Shown: positions 8,503 to 17,091, counted from the first letter of the stretch. The stretch: 28,936 bases of DNA from Marivivens sp. (GCA_024642185.1 JAHEBR010000006.1:1-28936); one strand, 5' to 3'. The notes: generated from the sequence alone by a model not told the origin. Program-made: numbers and translations.

Positions 8503-8518
8503 CTCCCCAAAAAGGGAG
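8503..8518 (+). promoter_or_regulatory. Small hairpin covering the decarboxylase ribosome binding site
   Basis: CTCCC at 8503-8507 can pair with GGGAG at 8514-8518 across a CAAAAA loop. The GGGAG is the best Shine-Dalgarno candidate for the ATG at 8530. A second stem-loop, GGCCT-CGCA-AGGCC, lies upstream at 8469-8482. Both could tune translation; neither matches a riboswitch class I know. Confidence 0.3.
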
Positions 8519-8529
8519 AAGACGGAACG

Positions 8530-11265
8530 ATGCAGTCGATGAGTGACTATTATTCAGCGGTCCAGCTGCGTGCAGATCGTTGGGGTGAATTGCGGGCACT
8601 GATCGAACAGCTTTCAAATAACCCGAATGGCAGGGCCGCCACTGGCGCGCACGAACGGATCGAAAAGCTTCTGGGTCAATTATCACTCATCGAAGCCTAT
8701 TGGGCCTTTCCCGGCATGTCGGCCTTCGACCACCTCCGCCGCCTGTTCGAACACGGCAAGTTCGACGATTTGGCCTTCTCGGTCCAGCGGATCTCGCGCG
8801 CGCTGACCACCGGCGCCTATCGGCGGCGGCATATCCCGCTGGATCGTGATATCGTCGATTCCGAAGAGCATGACGACGAGGCGCTCCTCTCGCCCGACGC
8901 GCGCGCCCTGACCAAGCCCTATTTCGAGGTGATGATCGTCGATGACCTGAACGAGCATCAGGAGCGGTGGGTCAAATCCAACATCGCCTCGATGCGGCGA
9001 TCCGAGGATGCCTTCATCTACGAACCCGTCGTCGTTCCAAGCCTTCAAGACGCGTTGATCGGCGTTCTGTTCAATCACAACATCCAAGCCATCGTCGTGC
9101 GCCCCGGTCTCAAGATGGAGAGCCAGGTCGAACTTTCGATCCTAACCAAATACCTCGACCGAGCGGGCGGCATTGAAGAGCTGGATGGGCTTGCTCCGGA
9201 AAACTGGGGGCCCGAGCTTTGCCGGCTTGTCGCCAAGGTGCGGCCCGAGCTTGACGCCTATCTGGTGACGGATCGCTCGGTCGAGGAAATCGCCGGCCTC
9301 GATCTCGGGATCTGTCGTCGGGTCTTCTATAATCAGGAAGATTTCATGGAGCTGCACCTCAACATCCTTCGGGGTGTGCAGGCGCGCTTCAAGACGCCGT
9401 TTTTCACGGCCCTCAAGGAATATTCCAAACAGCCGACCGGCGTGTTCCACGCGATGCCGATCAGCCGTGGCAAGTCGATCTCGCGGTCGCACTGGATTCA
9501 GGACATGGGGGCTTTCTATGGCCCCAATATTTTCATGGCCGAAACCTCGGCCACCTCGGGCGGGCTCGACAGCCTGCTGGAGCCCACCGGCCCGATCAAA
9601 CAGGCGCAAGAGCTTGCCGCACGCGCCTTTGGCGCACGGCACACGTTCTTTGCCACGAACGGCACCTCGACCTGCAACAAGATCGTCGTGCAGGCGCTGG
9701 TCAGGCCCGGCGATATCGTCTTGGTCGACCGTGATTGCCACAAGTCGCACCACTACGGGATGGTCTTGTCTGGGGCCGAGGTCTGCTATCTCGACAGCTA
9801 TCCGCTCAACGACTATTCGATGTATGGCGCGGTGCCGCTCTCGGAGATCAAGCACAAGCTTTTGCAGCTCAAGGCCGCGGGCAAGCTTGATCGCGTGCGG
9901 ATGCTTCTTCTCACGAACTGCACCTTTGACGGCATCGTCTACAACGTCGAACGGGTGATGGAGGAATGCCTCGCCATCAAGCCAGATCTGGTCTTTCTGT
10001 GGGATGAAGCGTGGTTCGCCTTCGCCCGTTTCGGCCCGACCTATCGCCAGCGGACGGCGATGAACGCCGCCAACAACCTGCGCGAAAAGTTCCGCTCGGA
10101 ACAGCACGCCAAGGCCTATGCCGCTCAGGTGGCCGAGCTTGAGGGCGCGGACGAGGCAACGCTCGTCAAGACCCGCCTCATTCCGCCCCCCAATGCGCGG
10201 GTGCGGGTCTATGCGACCCAGTCGACCCACAAGACCCTGACCTCGCTCCGGCAGGGCTCGATGATCCATGTCAACGATCAGGATTTCAAAGGCGAGGTCG
10301 AGCAGAGCTTCCACGAAGCTTATATGACCCACACCTCGACGAGCCCCAACTACCAGATCATCGCCTCGCTCGATGTGGGGCGCAGGCAGGTCGAACTCGA
10401 GGGCTATGAGTTTGTCCAGCGGCAGGTCGAGGCGGCCATGTCGATCCGGCGGGCGGTGTCGACCCATCCGCTTATCAGCAAGTATTTCAAGGTTCTGGCT
10501 GCAGGCGACATGATCCCCGAGCAGTTCCGCGAAAGCGGCGTCGAGTCCTATTACGACCCCGAGCAGGGCTGGACCGATATCTGGAACTGTTGGGAGAAGG
10601 ACGAATTCGTCCTTGATGCCACGCGGATCACGCTGGCTGTGGGCGGCACCGGCTGGGACGGCGACACGTTCAAGACCAAGGTCTTGATGGACAAATACGG
10701 CATCCAGATCAACAAGACCTCGCGCAATACCGTTCTGTTCATGACCAACATCGGCACAACGCGGTCGTCGGTCGCCTATCTGATCGAGGTCTTGGTCGAG
10801 ATCGCCAAAGACCTTGATGATCTTCTCGACGATGCCTCCAAGATGGAGCGGCTGGCCTTCGAACGCCGGGTCAACAACCTGATGAAGGACCTGCCGCCGC
10901 TGCCGGATTTCAGCCGGTTCCACGATGCCTTTTGCGCTGATGCCGAAACCGGCGAGGGCGATATGCGCAAAGCCTTCTTCCTCAGCTACGACGAGAACAA
11001 TTGCGACTATCTCGAGCTTAACGGCTCGATCAAGGAAGCGATGGATTCAGGCAAGGATGTGGTTTCGGCCTCGTTCATCATCCCCTATCCGCCGGGCTTC
11101 CCGATCCTCGTGCCCGGGCAAGTGGTCAGCCGCGAAATCCTCGCGTTCATGCGGGCGCTGGATGTCAACGAAATTCACGGATACCGCTCCGAGCTTGGCC
11201 TGCGGGTCTTTACTCAAGACGCACTGAATAAACTGACCGCTGAAAAAGCGGCAGTAAAAACATAG
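8530..11265 (+). CDS. PLP-dependent Orn/Lys/Arg-family decarboxylase
   Basis: This 911-residue protein belongs to the large fold-type-I decarboxylases (LdcI/AdiA/SpeC type). Residues 1-125 are an extra N-terminal region. From about 130 comes the receiver-like wing domain (EVMIVDDLNEHQ). The PLP core carries TNGTSTCNK (Asn377 onward), DCHKS with His404 expected to stack on the cofactor, DEAW with Asp492 contacting the pyridine nitrogen, and the Schiff-base Lys568 in TQSTHKTL. A C-terminal domain follows from about 780. Family members remove the alpha-carboxyl group of ornithine, lysine or arginine to give putrescine, cadaverine or agmatine. The length is greater than the usual 710-760 because of the N-terminal extension. 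A second start at 8539 is possible. Substrate cannot be set from sequence alone. The neighbouring ATP-grasp enzyme follows after 11 bases, so the product amine may be conjugated. Confidence 0.9.
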   Translation: MQSMSDYYSAVQLRADRWGELRALIEQLSNNPNGRAATGAHERIEKLLGQLSLIEAYWAFPGMSAFDHLRRLFEHGKFDDLAFSVQRISRALTTGAYRRRHIPLDRDIVDSEEHDDEALLSPDARALTKPYFEVMIVDDLNEHQERWVKSNIASMRRSEDAFIYEPVVVPSLQDALIGVLFNHNIQAIVVRPGLKMESQVELSILTKYLDRAGGIEELDGLAPENWGPELCRLVAKVRPELDAYLVTDRSVEEIAGLDLGICRRVFYNQEDFMELHLNILRGVQARFKTPFFTALKEYSKQPTGVFHAMPISRGKSISRSHWIQDMGAFYGPNIFMAETSATSGGLDSLLEPTGPIKQAQELAARAFGARHTFFATNGTSTCNKIVVQALVRPGDIVLVDRDCHKSHHYGMVLSGAEVCYLDSYPLNDYSMYGAVPLSEIKHKLLQLKAAGKLDRVRMLLLTNCTFDGIVYNVERVMEECLAIKPDLVFLWDEAWFAFARFGPTYRQRTAMNAANNLREKFRSEQHAKAYAAQVAELEGADEATLVKTRLIPPPNARVRVYATQSTHKTLTSLRQGSMIHVNDQDFKGEVEQSFHEAYMTHTSTSPNYQIIASLDVGRRQVELEGYEFVQRQVEAAMSIRRAVSTHPLISKYFKVLAAGDMIPEQFRESGVESYYDPEQGWTDIWNCWEKDEFVLDATRITLAVGGTGWDGDTFKTKVLMDKYGIQINKTSRNTVLFMTNIGTTRSSVAYLIEVLVEIAKDLDDLLDDASKMERLAFERRVNNLMKDLPPLPDFSRFHDAFCADAETGEGDMRKAFFLSYDENNCDYLELNGSIKEAMDSGKDVVSASFIIPYPPGFPILVPGQVVSREILAFMRALDVNEIHGYRSELGLRVFTQDALNKLTAEKAAVKT

Positions 11266-11276
11266 GGAGGTTTGTT

Positions 11277-12737
11277 ATGGCGAAGCGTCAACTCAATAAT
11301 ATTTCCGAGATCCGCCGGTTCTTTCACCGCAATGAGGACCCGATCTATTTCATCTCGGCGACCAACTTCAACCTCCTTGGCATCGACGAATGGTGCAAGA
11401 ATTTCAAATACATATGCTATATCGACTGCTATGACGGCCGGCACCCCAACGTGTTCTGCCCCTCCGAGCAGCCGCACGCCGAATTTCAGTCGATCGAGGA
11501 CATCAACAACTATCTTCTGCAGCACAAGGAGGTGATCGATCTCGTCAAGCGCCGCGGTGGCAAGCCCAAGTTCGTCTTCCTGATGTTCGATGAAGAGACC
11601 GAGCGTCTGGCCAAAGAGCTTGGCGCCGATGTCTGGTTCCCCAAGGCCAAACTGCGCACCCGGATGGACAACAAAATCGAAACCGTGCGCGTGGGCAACA
11701 AGGCTGGTGTGCCCTCGGTTCCCAATACGCTCGCGGTGATCGAAAGCTATGAGCAGCTCAGCGAGGTGAGCGACAAGGCCGGGATCGGCCGCGATCTCGT
11801 TCTGCAATCGGCCTTTGGCGACAGTGGCCACACCACATTCTTCATCAAATCCGAGGCCGATTTCCGCCGCCACGAGCACGAGATCGTCGGGCAGGGCGAA
11901 ATCAAAGTTATGAAGCGGATTGATTGCCGTGGCTCGGCCATTGAGGCCTGCTGCACCTCGGAAGGCACGATCGTCGGCCCCCTGATGACCGAGCTTGTCG
12001 GGTTCAAGGACCTGACGCCTTATCGCGGCGGCTGGTGCGGCAATGAGATTTTCGCTACCGCCTTTTCCCCCAAAGTGCGCCAGCAGGCGCGCGACCTGAC
12101 CTTCAAGTTTGGCGAACAGCTCCGCAAGGAAGGCTATCGCGGCTATTTCGAACTCGACTTCCTGATCGACAAGAAAACCGGCGATCTCTGGCTTGGCGAG
12201 TTGAACCCGCGCATCACCGGGGCAAGCTCGATGACCAACCACGCAGCCTTTGCTCATGCCGACGCGCCGCTCTTCCTGTTCCACCTCCTCGAGTTCTCGA
12301 ACGCCAAGTTCAAGCTCGACGTGGACGAGCTGAACGCCCGCTGGGCCGATCCCGACATGATCGACGGCTGGAGCCAGATGGTCATCAAGCACACCGAGGA
12401 CAGTGTCGATCTCATCACCAAGGCGCCGCAGAGCGGCATCTACAAGATGCTCGAGGATGGCCGCGTGGTCTTTGACCGCTTCGACTATCACCGCCGCGCC
12501 GTCGAGAACGAGAATGAGGCTTTCTTCCTGCGGATCCAGAAAGAGGGCGATTACCGCTACGAGGGCGCCGACCTCGGCATTCTGGTCACGCGTGGCCGGT
12601 CGATGACGCCGGGGTTCAACCTCAACGAACGCGCCAAGCGCTGGATCCACGGCATCAAGTCGAGCTTTGAGGCGCGGCCCCTTGCCTCGCTGGACTCTGG
12701 CCCGGTTCAGGGAGAGCCTGCCTTCAAGATTCTCTGA
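11277..12737 (+). CDS. Stand-alone ATP-grasp ligase (biotin-carboxylase-like)
   Basis: The 486-residue protein has an N-terminal pre-ATP-grasp region (PIYFISATNFNLLGID), then the ATP-grasp core: RMDNKIETVRVGNKAGVPSVP before the nucleotide fold, DLVLQSAFGDSGHTTFF as the flexible loop, and FELDFLIDKKTGDLWLGELN leading to the metal-binding Glu308-x-Asn310-Pro-Arg312. Such enzymes form an acyl phosphate from ATP and join it to an amine, thiol or bicarbonate. Automated labels for this type are often 'biotin carboxylase', but no biotin carrier or carboxyltransferase gene is near, and an amide-forming ligase is more plausible in this context. A strong GGGAGG lies 7 bases before the ATG. It is 11 bases after the decarboxylase gene and 17 before the C45 gene, so these three are certainly one transcription unit in layout. 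Confidence 0.82.
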   Translation: MAKRQLNNISEIRRFFHRNEDPIYFISATNFNLLGIDEWCKNFKYICYIDCYDGRHPNVFCPSEQPHAEFQSIEDINNYLLQHKEVIDLVKRRGGKPKFVFLMFDEETERLAKELGADVWFPKAKLRTRMDNKIETVRVGNKAGVPSVPNTLAVIESYEQLSEVSDKAGIGRDLVLQSAFGDSGHTTFFIKSEADFRRHEHEIVGQGEIKVMKRIDCRGSAIEACCTSEGTIVGPLMTELVGFKDLTPYRGGWCGNEIFATAFSPKVRQQARDLTFKFGEQLRKEGYRGYFELDFLIDKKTGDLWLGELNPRITGASSMTNHAAFAHADAPLFLFHLLEFSNAKFKLDVDELNARWADPDMIDGWSQMVIKHTEDSVDLITKAPQSGIYKMLEDGRVVFDRFDYHRRAVENENEAFFLRIQKEGDYRYEGADLGILVTRGRSMTPGFNLNERAKRWIHGIKSSFEARPLASLDSGPVQGEPAFKIL

Positions 12738-12754
12738 TCCGAAGGAACGGATTC

Positions 12755-13750
12755 TTGGACAGCCTCTGGCGCGCTATAGACGAAGCAGAGCCCGGCCCGA
12801 AGTGGGCCGGGCTGTTTGCCGAATATTGGCCAGACTATTATCGCTGGTGGTCGCGCGACGGGGTTGAAACCCGCCCCTCCTATTGGGAAAGCCGCCGCGC
12901 CCTCAAGGCGCATATGCCCGAACTGCTGCCGCTCTACGACCGCCTCTGCGAGCTGGCTGGCGGCGGTGATCTTCAGGCGCGGTTCCTCTCGCTCTATTGC
13001 CCGCCCGCCTATCTCACCTCCTGCTCGCAAGCGATTTGGCCCGGTAAGGAACCGGTTCTGGTTCGCAACTATGATTACAGCCCCAATGCCTTTGACCGGC
13101 TCATCATGCGGACAGGCTGGCTGGGGCGAACCGTGATCGGCGTGTCCGACGGGCTTTGGGGCCTTGTCGACGGCATGAACGATGCAGGGCTCGCCATTTC
13201 GCTTACCTTCGGCGGGCGTCATGTGGTCGGTGACGGCTTCGGCGTGCCGCTCATTCTGCGCTATGTGCTGCAGACCTGCGAGACAGCCGAAGAGGCCGGC
13301 GCGGCGCTCGCCCGACTGCCCACGCATATGAGCTATAACGTGACGGTCCTTGACGCCAAGCGCAGGTTCCTGACCGCCCGGATGGCGCCTGACCGCCCCG
13401 CCCAGATCACCAATGCCACCGTGGCCACGAACCATCAGGAACAGGTGGAATGGACCGCGCACGCAAGGCTGACCGCCACAGTCGAGCGCGAGCGGTTCCT
13501 GCTGAACCGGATGATGTTACATCCTGATACCGAAGAGAAATTCATCGGCGCCTTCCTGCGCCCACCGCTTTTCTCGACGGCCTTCTCTCTCGGGTTCGGA
13601 ACCCTCTACACCGCCGTCTACCGACCGCGCCTTGGGCAGATGGAGCTGCGCTGGCCGAAGGGGGCATGGGCGTTCGACATCACGACGCCCGTTGATGGCG
13701 AAATGATGATCCACACTCCTGACGAGGGGCCGAGGGTGCTGCTCAGCTAG
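12755..13750 (+). CDS. C45-type N-terminal-nucleophile acyltransferase/hydrolase
   Basis: The 331-residue product resembles the peptidase C45 / acyl-CoA:6-aminopenicillanate acyltransferase family. The expected autocatalytic cleavage would expose Cys90 in LTSCSQAIWPG, and the typical VLVRNYDYSP follows with Arg104, Asn105 and Asp107. Further family features are GLVDGMNDAGLAIS and a late VATNHQE. Members hydrolyse or transfer acyl groups on small amides. No signal peptide is visible. The start is a TTG at 12755 with AAGGAA upstream; no in-frame ATG occurs before Met54, which would cut conserved sequence, so the TTG is preferred. It ends the four-gene cluster and may trim the amide formed by the ATP-grasp enzyme. 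The substrate is unknown. Confidence 0.8.
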   Translation: MDSLWRAIDEAEPGPKWAGLFAEYWPDYYRWWSRDGVETRPSYWESRRALKAHMPELLPLYDRLCELAGGGDLQARFLSLYCPPAYLTSCSQAIWPGKEPVLVRNYDYSPNAFDRLIMRTGWLGRTVIGVSDGLWGLVDGMNDAGLAISLTFGGRHVVGDGFGVPLILRYVLQTCETAEEAGAALARLPTHMSYNVTVLDAKRRFLTARMAPDRPAQITNATVATNHQEQVEWTAHARLTATVERERFLLNRMMLHPDTEEKFIGAFLRPPLFSTAFSLGFGTLYTAVYRPRLGQMELRWPKGAWAFDITTPVDGEMMIHTPDEGPRVLLS

Positions 13751-13888
13751 GGTGTGGCGTGCCAAAGGCGTATTGCGATAGCGAGTCTTCAGGCGACTTT
13801 TCCGAAGGTCGCAGTTGCGATCTCTGGGTTCGATATGCATCTTTAGCGTCGGGCGCAGAAACCAATTGCCTTAGCAGGGAGCACAGTC

Positions 13889-14920
13889 TTGGACGGACCA
13901 TCCACCAGTGCGTTCATCGAAGCAGTCCCGCTGCCTGCATTGATTATTGAGCAAGGCTTGCGGATCAAGGCGGCCAACCGCCTCGCGAGCGAGGTCTTGG
14001 ACGGTGCTTTGGCGGGGCGGCTTTTGGCGACGGTGATCCGGGCGCCGGATGTTCTTGACGCGGCCGAGGCCGCCTTGAGCAATGAGGCGCCGCAAGAGAG
14101 CGAATTTGATCTCTCAGACGGCCGACGTCTGCGGGCCTTTTCTGCGACTGCCCGTTCTTTGGGGGCGGGTTTTGGCATATTGCTGGTGCTTCGCGACAAG
14201 ACCGAAGCGCTCGAAATCGGGCGGATGCGTACCGATTTCGTTGCCAATGTCAGCCATGAGCTGCGCACGCCCCTGACGGCAATGTCCGGCATCGTCGAGA
14301 CACTGAAAGGCGCGGCGGGCGACGATCCGGCAGCACAGGCACGGTTTCTCGACATCATTGGCGAGGAAGTCGCCCGGATGAACCGATTGGTCTCGGACCT
14401 CCTTTCGCTTGCGCGCGTGGAAAGCGGCAATCTGGCTGAACGGACACCAGCCGATATTCGCATTCTGGTTTCACAATCGGTCGAGCTTTTGGCGGGAAAG
14501 GCTGCGGATATGGGGGTGAGCATCAGCGTGTCTGCCCCCGAGGCACCGGTGATGGCCTTGGTGGATCAGGATCTTCTGCGCCACGTCTTCAACAATCTCA
14601 TCGAAAACGCGGTGAAGTACGGACGGTCGGGCGGCAGGGTCGATATCCTGATTGAAGAGACCGATGATGCCAGACCGCTGAAGGGGCGGGCCGTGGCCAT
14701 CAAGGTGCGCGATTACGGCGAAGGGATAGAACCCCGACATCTGCCGCGCCTCTCCGAACGTTTCTATCGGATCGACAGACATCGCTCGCGCGGGATGGGT
14801 GGGACGGGGCTTGGCCTTGCCATTGTGAAACACGCGATCGAGCGACATCGCGGGCGCCTTATTGTCGAAAGCACGCAAGGAAAAGGTAGCACCTTTACCG
14901 CCCTGCTCCCTGTTTCTTGA
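13889..14920 (+). CDS. phoR: Phosphate regulon sensor histidine kinase PhoR, soluble form
   Basis: The 343-residue kinase has a PAS-like N-terminal segment (about 8-105), the dimerisation box VSHELRTPLT with phospho-acceptor His123, the N box FNNLIENAVKYG (about 234-245), the G1 box DYGEGI (275-280), an FYRIDRHRS segment and the G2 box GGTGLGLA (304-311). It autophosphorylates when phosphate is short and passes the phosphate to PhoB. No membrane helix is present, unlike the enterobacterial PhoR with its N-terminal anchor, so it would have to sense the Pst/PhoU complex from the cytoplasm. The start is a TTG at 13889 with AGGGAG seven bases upstream. It precedes pstS, and phoB ends the same gene group, which supports the name. 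Its 138-base leader holds only a weak GCGAC/GTCGC hairpin at 13793-13812. Confidence 0.88.
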   Translation: MDGPSTSAFIEAVPLPALIIEQGLRIKAANRLASEVLDGALAGRLLATVIRAPDVLDAAEAALSNEAPQESEFDLSDGRRLRAFSATARSLGAGFGILLVLRDKTEALEIGRMRTDFVANVSHELRTPLTAMSGIVETLKGAAGDDPAAQARFLDIIGEEVARMNRLVSDLLSLARVESGNLAERTPADIRILVSQSVELLAGKAADMGVSISVSAPEAPVMALVDQDLLRHVFNNLIENAVKYGRSGGRVDILIEETDDARPLKGRAVAIKVRDYGEGIEPRHLPRLSERFYRIDRHRSRGMGGTGLGLAIVKHAIERHRGRLIVESTQGKGSTFTALLPVS

Positions 14921-14941
14921 AGTAATGCGTTTCAACGGCCG

Positions 14942-14963
14942 ATGTTACACGGCTGTTACACGA
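14942..14963 (+). promoter_or_regulatory. Pho box (PhoB binding site) upstream of pstS
   Basis: Two direct copies of TGTTACAC lie at 14943-14950 and 14954-14961, exactly 11 bases apart, the spacing of PhoB half-sites (consensus CTGTCAT). The second copy is preceded by C, giving CTGTTAC. The site is 77 bases before the pstS ATG and should activate pstSCAB-phoU-phoB under phosphate starvation. It lies after phoR, so phoR itself is not obviously under this box. Confidence 0.85.
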
Positions 14964-15039
14964 TCGTCGTAAAAGCTTTGCAGAATCGTCCTACTCAGGC
15001 GGCGTGTCACGAACGACCGCCATGCTACAGGAGCTACAA

Positions 15040-16068
15040 ATGACCATGACGAGGCTTTTCGCCGCTGCCGCGATCCTCACCGTTTCGGCGGGCGCCGCCG
15101 TTGCGCGCGACCGTATTCAGATCGCCGGATCCTCAACCGTTCTGCCTTATGCGTCGATCGTCGCCGAGGCCTTTGGTGAAAACTTCGATTATCCGACGCC
15201 GGTGGTTGAATCGGGCGGCTCTTCGGCCGGTCTCAAGCGGTTCTGCGAGGGCGTCGGCGAAAACACAATCGACATCGCCAACGCTTCGCGCCCGATCAAA
15301 TCCAGCGAGATCGAAGCCTGCGCCGCCGCTGGCGTAACCGATATCATCGAGGTCCGCATCGGCTATGACGGGATCGTGTTTGCCTCCGACAAGGCTGGTG
15401 CTGCGTTTGAATTCACGCCTGCCGACTGGTTCAACGCTCTGTCCGACAAGGTTCTGGTTGACGGTGCGCTGGTCGACAACCCCAACACCTCCTGGGCGCA
15501 GGTAAACCCTGCCCTCGCAGATCAGCCGATCATGGCCTTTATTCCCGGTACCAAGCACGGCACCCGTGAAGTCTTTGAAGAGAAGGTCATTCTGGCGGGC
15601 TGTGAAGAGGCTGGCGCTCTTGACGCGATCATCTCCGAAAACGGCGGCGATAAGAAGGCAGCTGAAAAGTCCTGCATGACGCTCCGCACCGACGGCCTCT
15701 CGGTCGATATCGATGGTGACTATACTGAAACGCTCGCGCGTATCGCGGCGAACGCCAACGGGATCGGCGTGTTCGGCCTGTCATTCTATGAGAGCAACAC
15801 CGACAAGCTGCGTGTCGCGACCATGTCGGGCATCGCCCCTTCGGTCGAGACTATCGCCAGCGGAGATTATCCGGTGTCGCGTCCGCTCTACTTCTACATC
15901 AAGGCCGCTCATCTGGCCGAGATTCCGGGCCTGAAGGATTTTGCCGAGTTCTTCTTGATGGATGAGGTTGCCGGCCCCGATGGCCCGTTGGCCGAATATG
16001 GTTTGGTGTCGGACCCCGACCTGGCCGAAACCCAGGCTGCGGTTGCCGAAGACCGGCTGATGAACTGA
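15040..16068 (+). CDS. pstS: Phosphate ABC transporter, periplasmic phosphate-binding protein
   Basis: The likely ATG at 15040 has AGGAG six bases upstream and begins a good signal peptide (MTMTRLFAAAAILTVSAGAA, cleavage after AVA at about residue 23); an earlier in-frame GTG at 15004 would place extra residues before it. The precursor is 342 residues. The mature start RDRIQIAGSSTVLPYA is the classic phosphate-binding opening, followed by ESGGSSAGLKRFCEG and DIANASRPI, which shape the anion pocket. The protein captures phosphate in the periplasm and delivers it to PstCA. It is the first gene after the Pho box, and a stem-loop after its stop codon probably keeps its transcript more abundant than that of the membrane genes. 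Confidence 0.94.
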   Translation: MTMTRLFAAAAILTVSAGAAVARDRIQIAGSSTVLPYASIVAEAFGENFDYPTPVVESGGSSAGLKRFCEGVGENTIDIANASRPIKSSEIEACAAAGVTDIIEVRIGYDGIVFASDKAGAAFEFTPADWFNALSDKVLVDGALVDNPNTSWAQVNPALADQPIMAFIPGTKHGTREVFEEKVILAGCEEAGALDAIISENGGDKKAAEKSCMTLRTDGLSVDIDGDYTETLARIAANANGIGVFGLSFYESNTDKLRVATMSGIAPSVETIASGDYPVSRPLYFYIKAAHLAEIPGLKDFAEFFLMDEVAGPDGPLAEYGLVSDPDLAETQAAVAEDRLMN

Positions 16069-16089
16069 CCGAAAACTGAGAAAATTTCA

Positions 16090-16111
16090 AAGGGGCGCGC
16101 CTGCGCCCCTT
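16090..16111 (+). terminator. Stem-loop between pstS and pstC, likely attenuator
   Basis: AAGGGGCGC at 16090-16098 pairs perfectly with GCGCCCCTT at 16103-16111 around a GCCT loop. Only TGTTCTG follows, so termination is probably partial, or the structure protects the pstS 3' end. Confidence 0.7.
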
Positions 16112-16134
16112 GTTCTGCAAAGACAGGCAAACAC

Positions 16135-17091
16135 ATGACCGGCCTCCTTCAAACCGACAGCCGCCAGAGCCAAAGACGGAGCCGCCAGAGGCGGCTTGAG
16201 GCAATCATAATGGGGCTGCTAATCGCGGCTGCTTCCATAGCCATTCTTGTCACGGTCGGCATAGTGCTTTCGATGGTGTTTGAGACGGTTCATTTCTTCC
16301 GGATCTACGACTGGACCAAATTCTTCTTCGGTAGCACTTGGTCCCCGAATTTCAGGGGGGATTCGGAGCTTGCCATTCTCCCTCTCCTTTGGGGCACGCT
16401 CTATATCTCGGCAGTGGCACTTTTGGTTGCTGTTCCTGTCGGGCTTTTTGCGGCGGTCTATCTTGCTGAATTTGCCGGGCCCAAGGTGCGGGCAACTGCC
16501 AAACCCCTGCTAGAACTCCTCGCTGGTATCCCGACCATCGTCTATGGTCTCTTCGCCCTGATCACCGTGGGCCCGGGCCTCGTTCGTCTATTTGGCGAAG
16601 GTGGAGTTTTCGGCGTGAGCTGGATGGCTGGGGCAAGTTCTGTCCTGACCGCAGGGCTTGTGATGGGGATCATGCTGATCCCCTTCGTCTCGTCGCTGTC
16701 TGACGACATCATCAATGCCGTGCCGCAGTCTCTACGGGATGGCTCGCTCGGCCTTGGCGCCACCCGCTCCGAGACGATCCGACAGGTTGTTTTGCCTGCC
16801 GCATTGCCGGGGATCGTTGGCGCGATCCTTCTGGCCGCCTCGCGGGCGATCGGGGAAACCATGATCGTCGTGATGGGTGCTGGCGCGGTCGCCAAGATTT
16901 CCGGCAACCCCTTTGAGGCGATGACAACCATCACCACCCGTATCGTCAGCCAGCTTACCGGCGATAGCGATTTCACCAGCCCAGAAACGCTGGTCGCCTT
17001 CGCGCTGGGCATCAGCCTTTTTGTTCTGACGCTCGGGCTCAATATCGTCGCGCTGGCCGTCGTCCGCAAATATCGGGAGCAGTACGAATGA
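16135..17091 (+). CDS. pstC: Phosphate ABC transporter permease PstC
   Basis: The 318-residue inner-membrane protein matches the usual PstC length. It opens with a basic cytoplasmic tail (RQSQRRSRQRRLE), then a first helix, a periplasmic segment FGSTWSPNFRG, and the permease core beginning near LLWGTLYISAVALLVAVPVG. The ABC-coupling (EAA-type) loop is SLRDGSLGLGATRSETIRQV with the downstream LPAALPGI. It pairs with PstA to form the phosphate channel energised by PstB. It lies 66 bases after pstS, and its TGA overlaps the ATG of pstA by four bases, showing translational coupling. Confidence 0.94.
   Translation: MTGLLQTDSRQSQRRSRQRRLEAIIMGLLIAAASIAILVTVGIVLSMVFETVHFFRIYDWTKFFFGSTWSPNFRGDSELAILPLLWGTLYISAVALLVAVPVGLFAAVYLAEFAGPKVRATAKPLLELLAGIPTIVYGLFALITVGPGLVRLFGEGGVFGVSWMAGASSVLTAGLVMGIMLIPFVSSLSDDIINAVPQSLRDGSLGLGATRSETIRQVVLPAALPGIVGAILLAASRAIGETMIVVMGAGAVAKISGNPFEAMTTITTRIVSQLTGDSDFTSPETLVAFALGISLFVLTLGLNIVALAVVRKYREQYE

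Noticed and set aside
7211..8686. Long minus-strand open frame of 491 codons
   Set aside because: It lies antisense to the intact amidase gene with its full catalytic triad; long antisense frames are expected with GC-rich third positions.
9142..10923. Minus-strand open frame of 593 codons
   Set aside because: It is the antisense shadow of the decarboxylase, whose motifs are all intact on the plus strand.
11214..12650. Minus-strand open frame of 478 codons
   Set aside because: It is the antisense shadow of the ATP-grasp gene and shows no recognisable domain.
11277..12737. Labelling the ATP-grasp protein as biotin carboxylase
   Set aside because: No biotin carrier or carboxyltransferase gene is nearby and the context is amine chemistry, so only the ATP-grasp fold is claimed.
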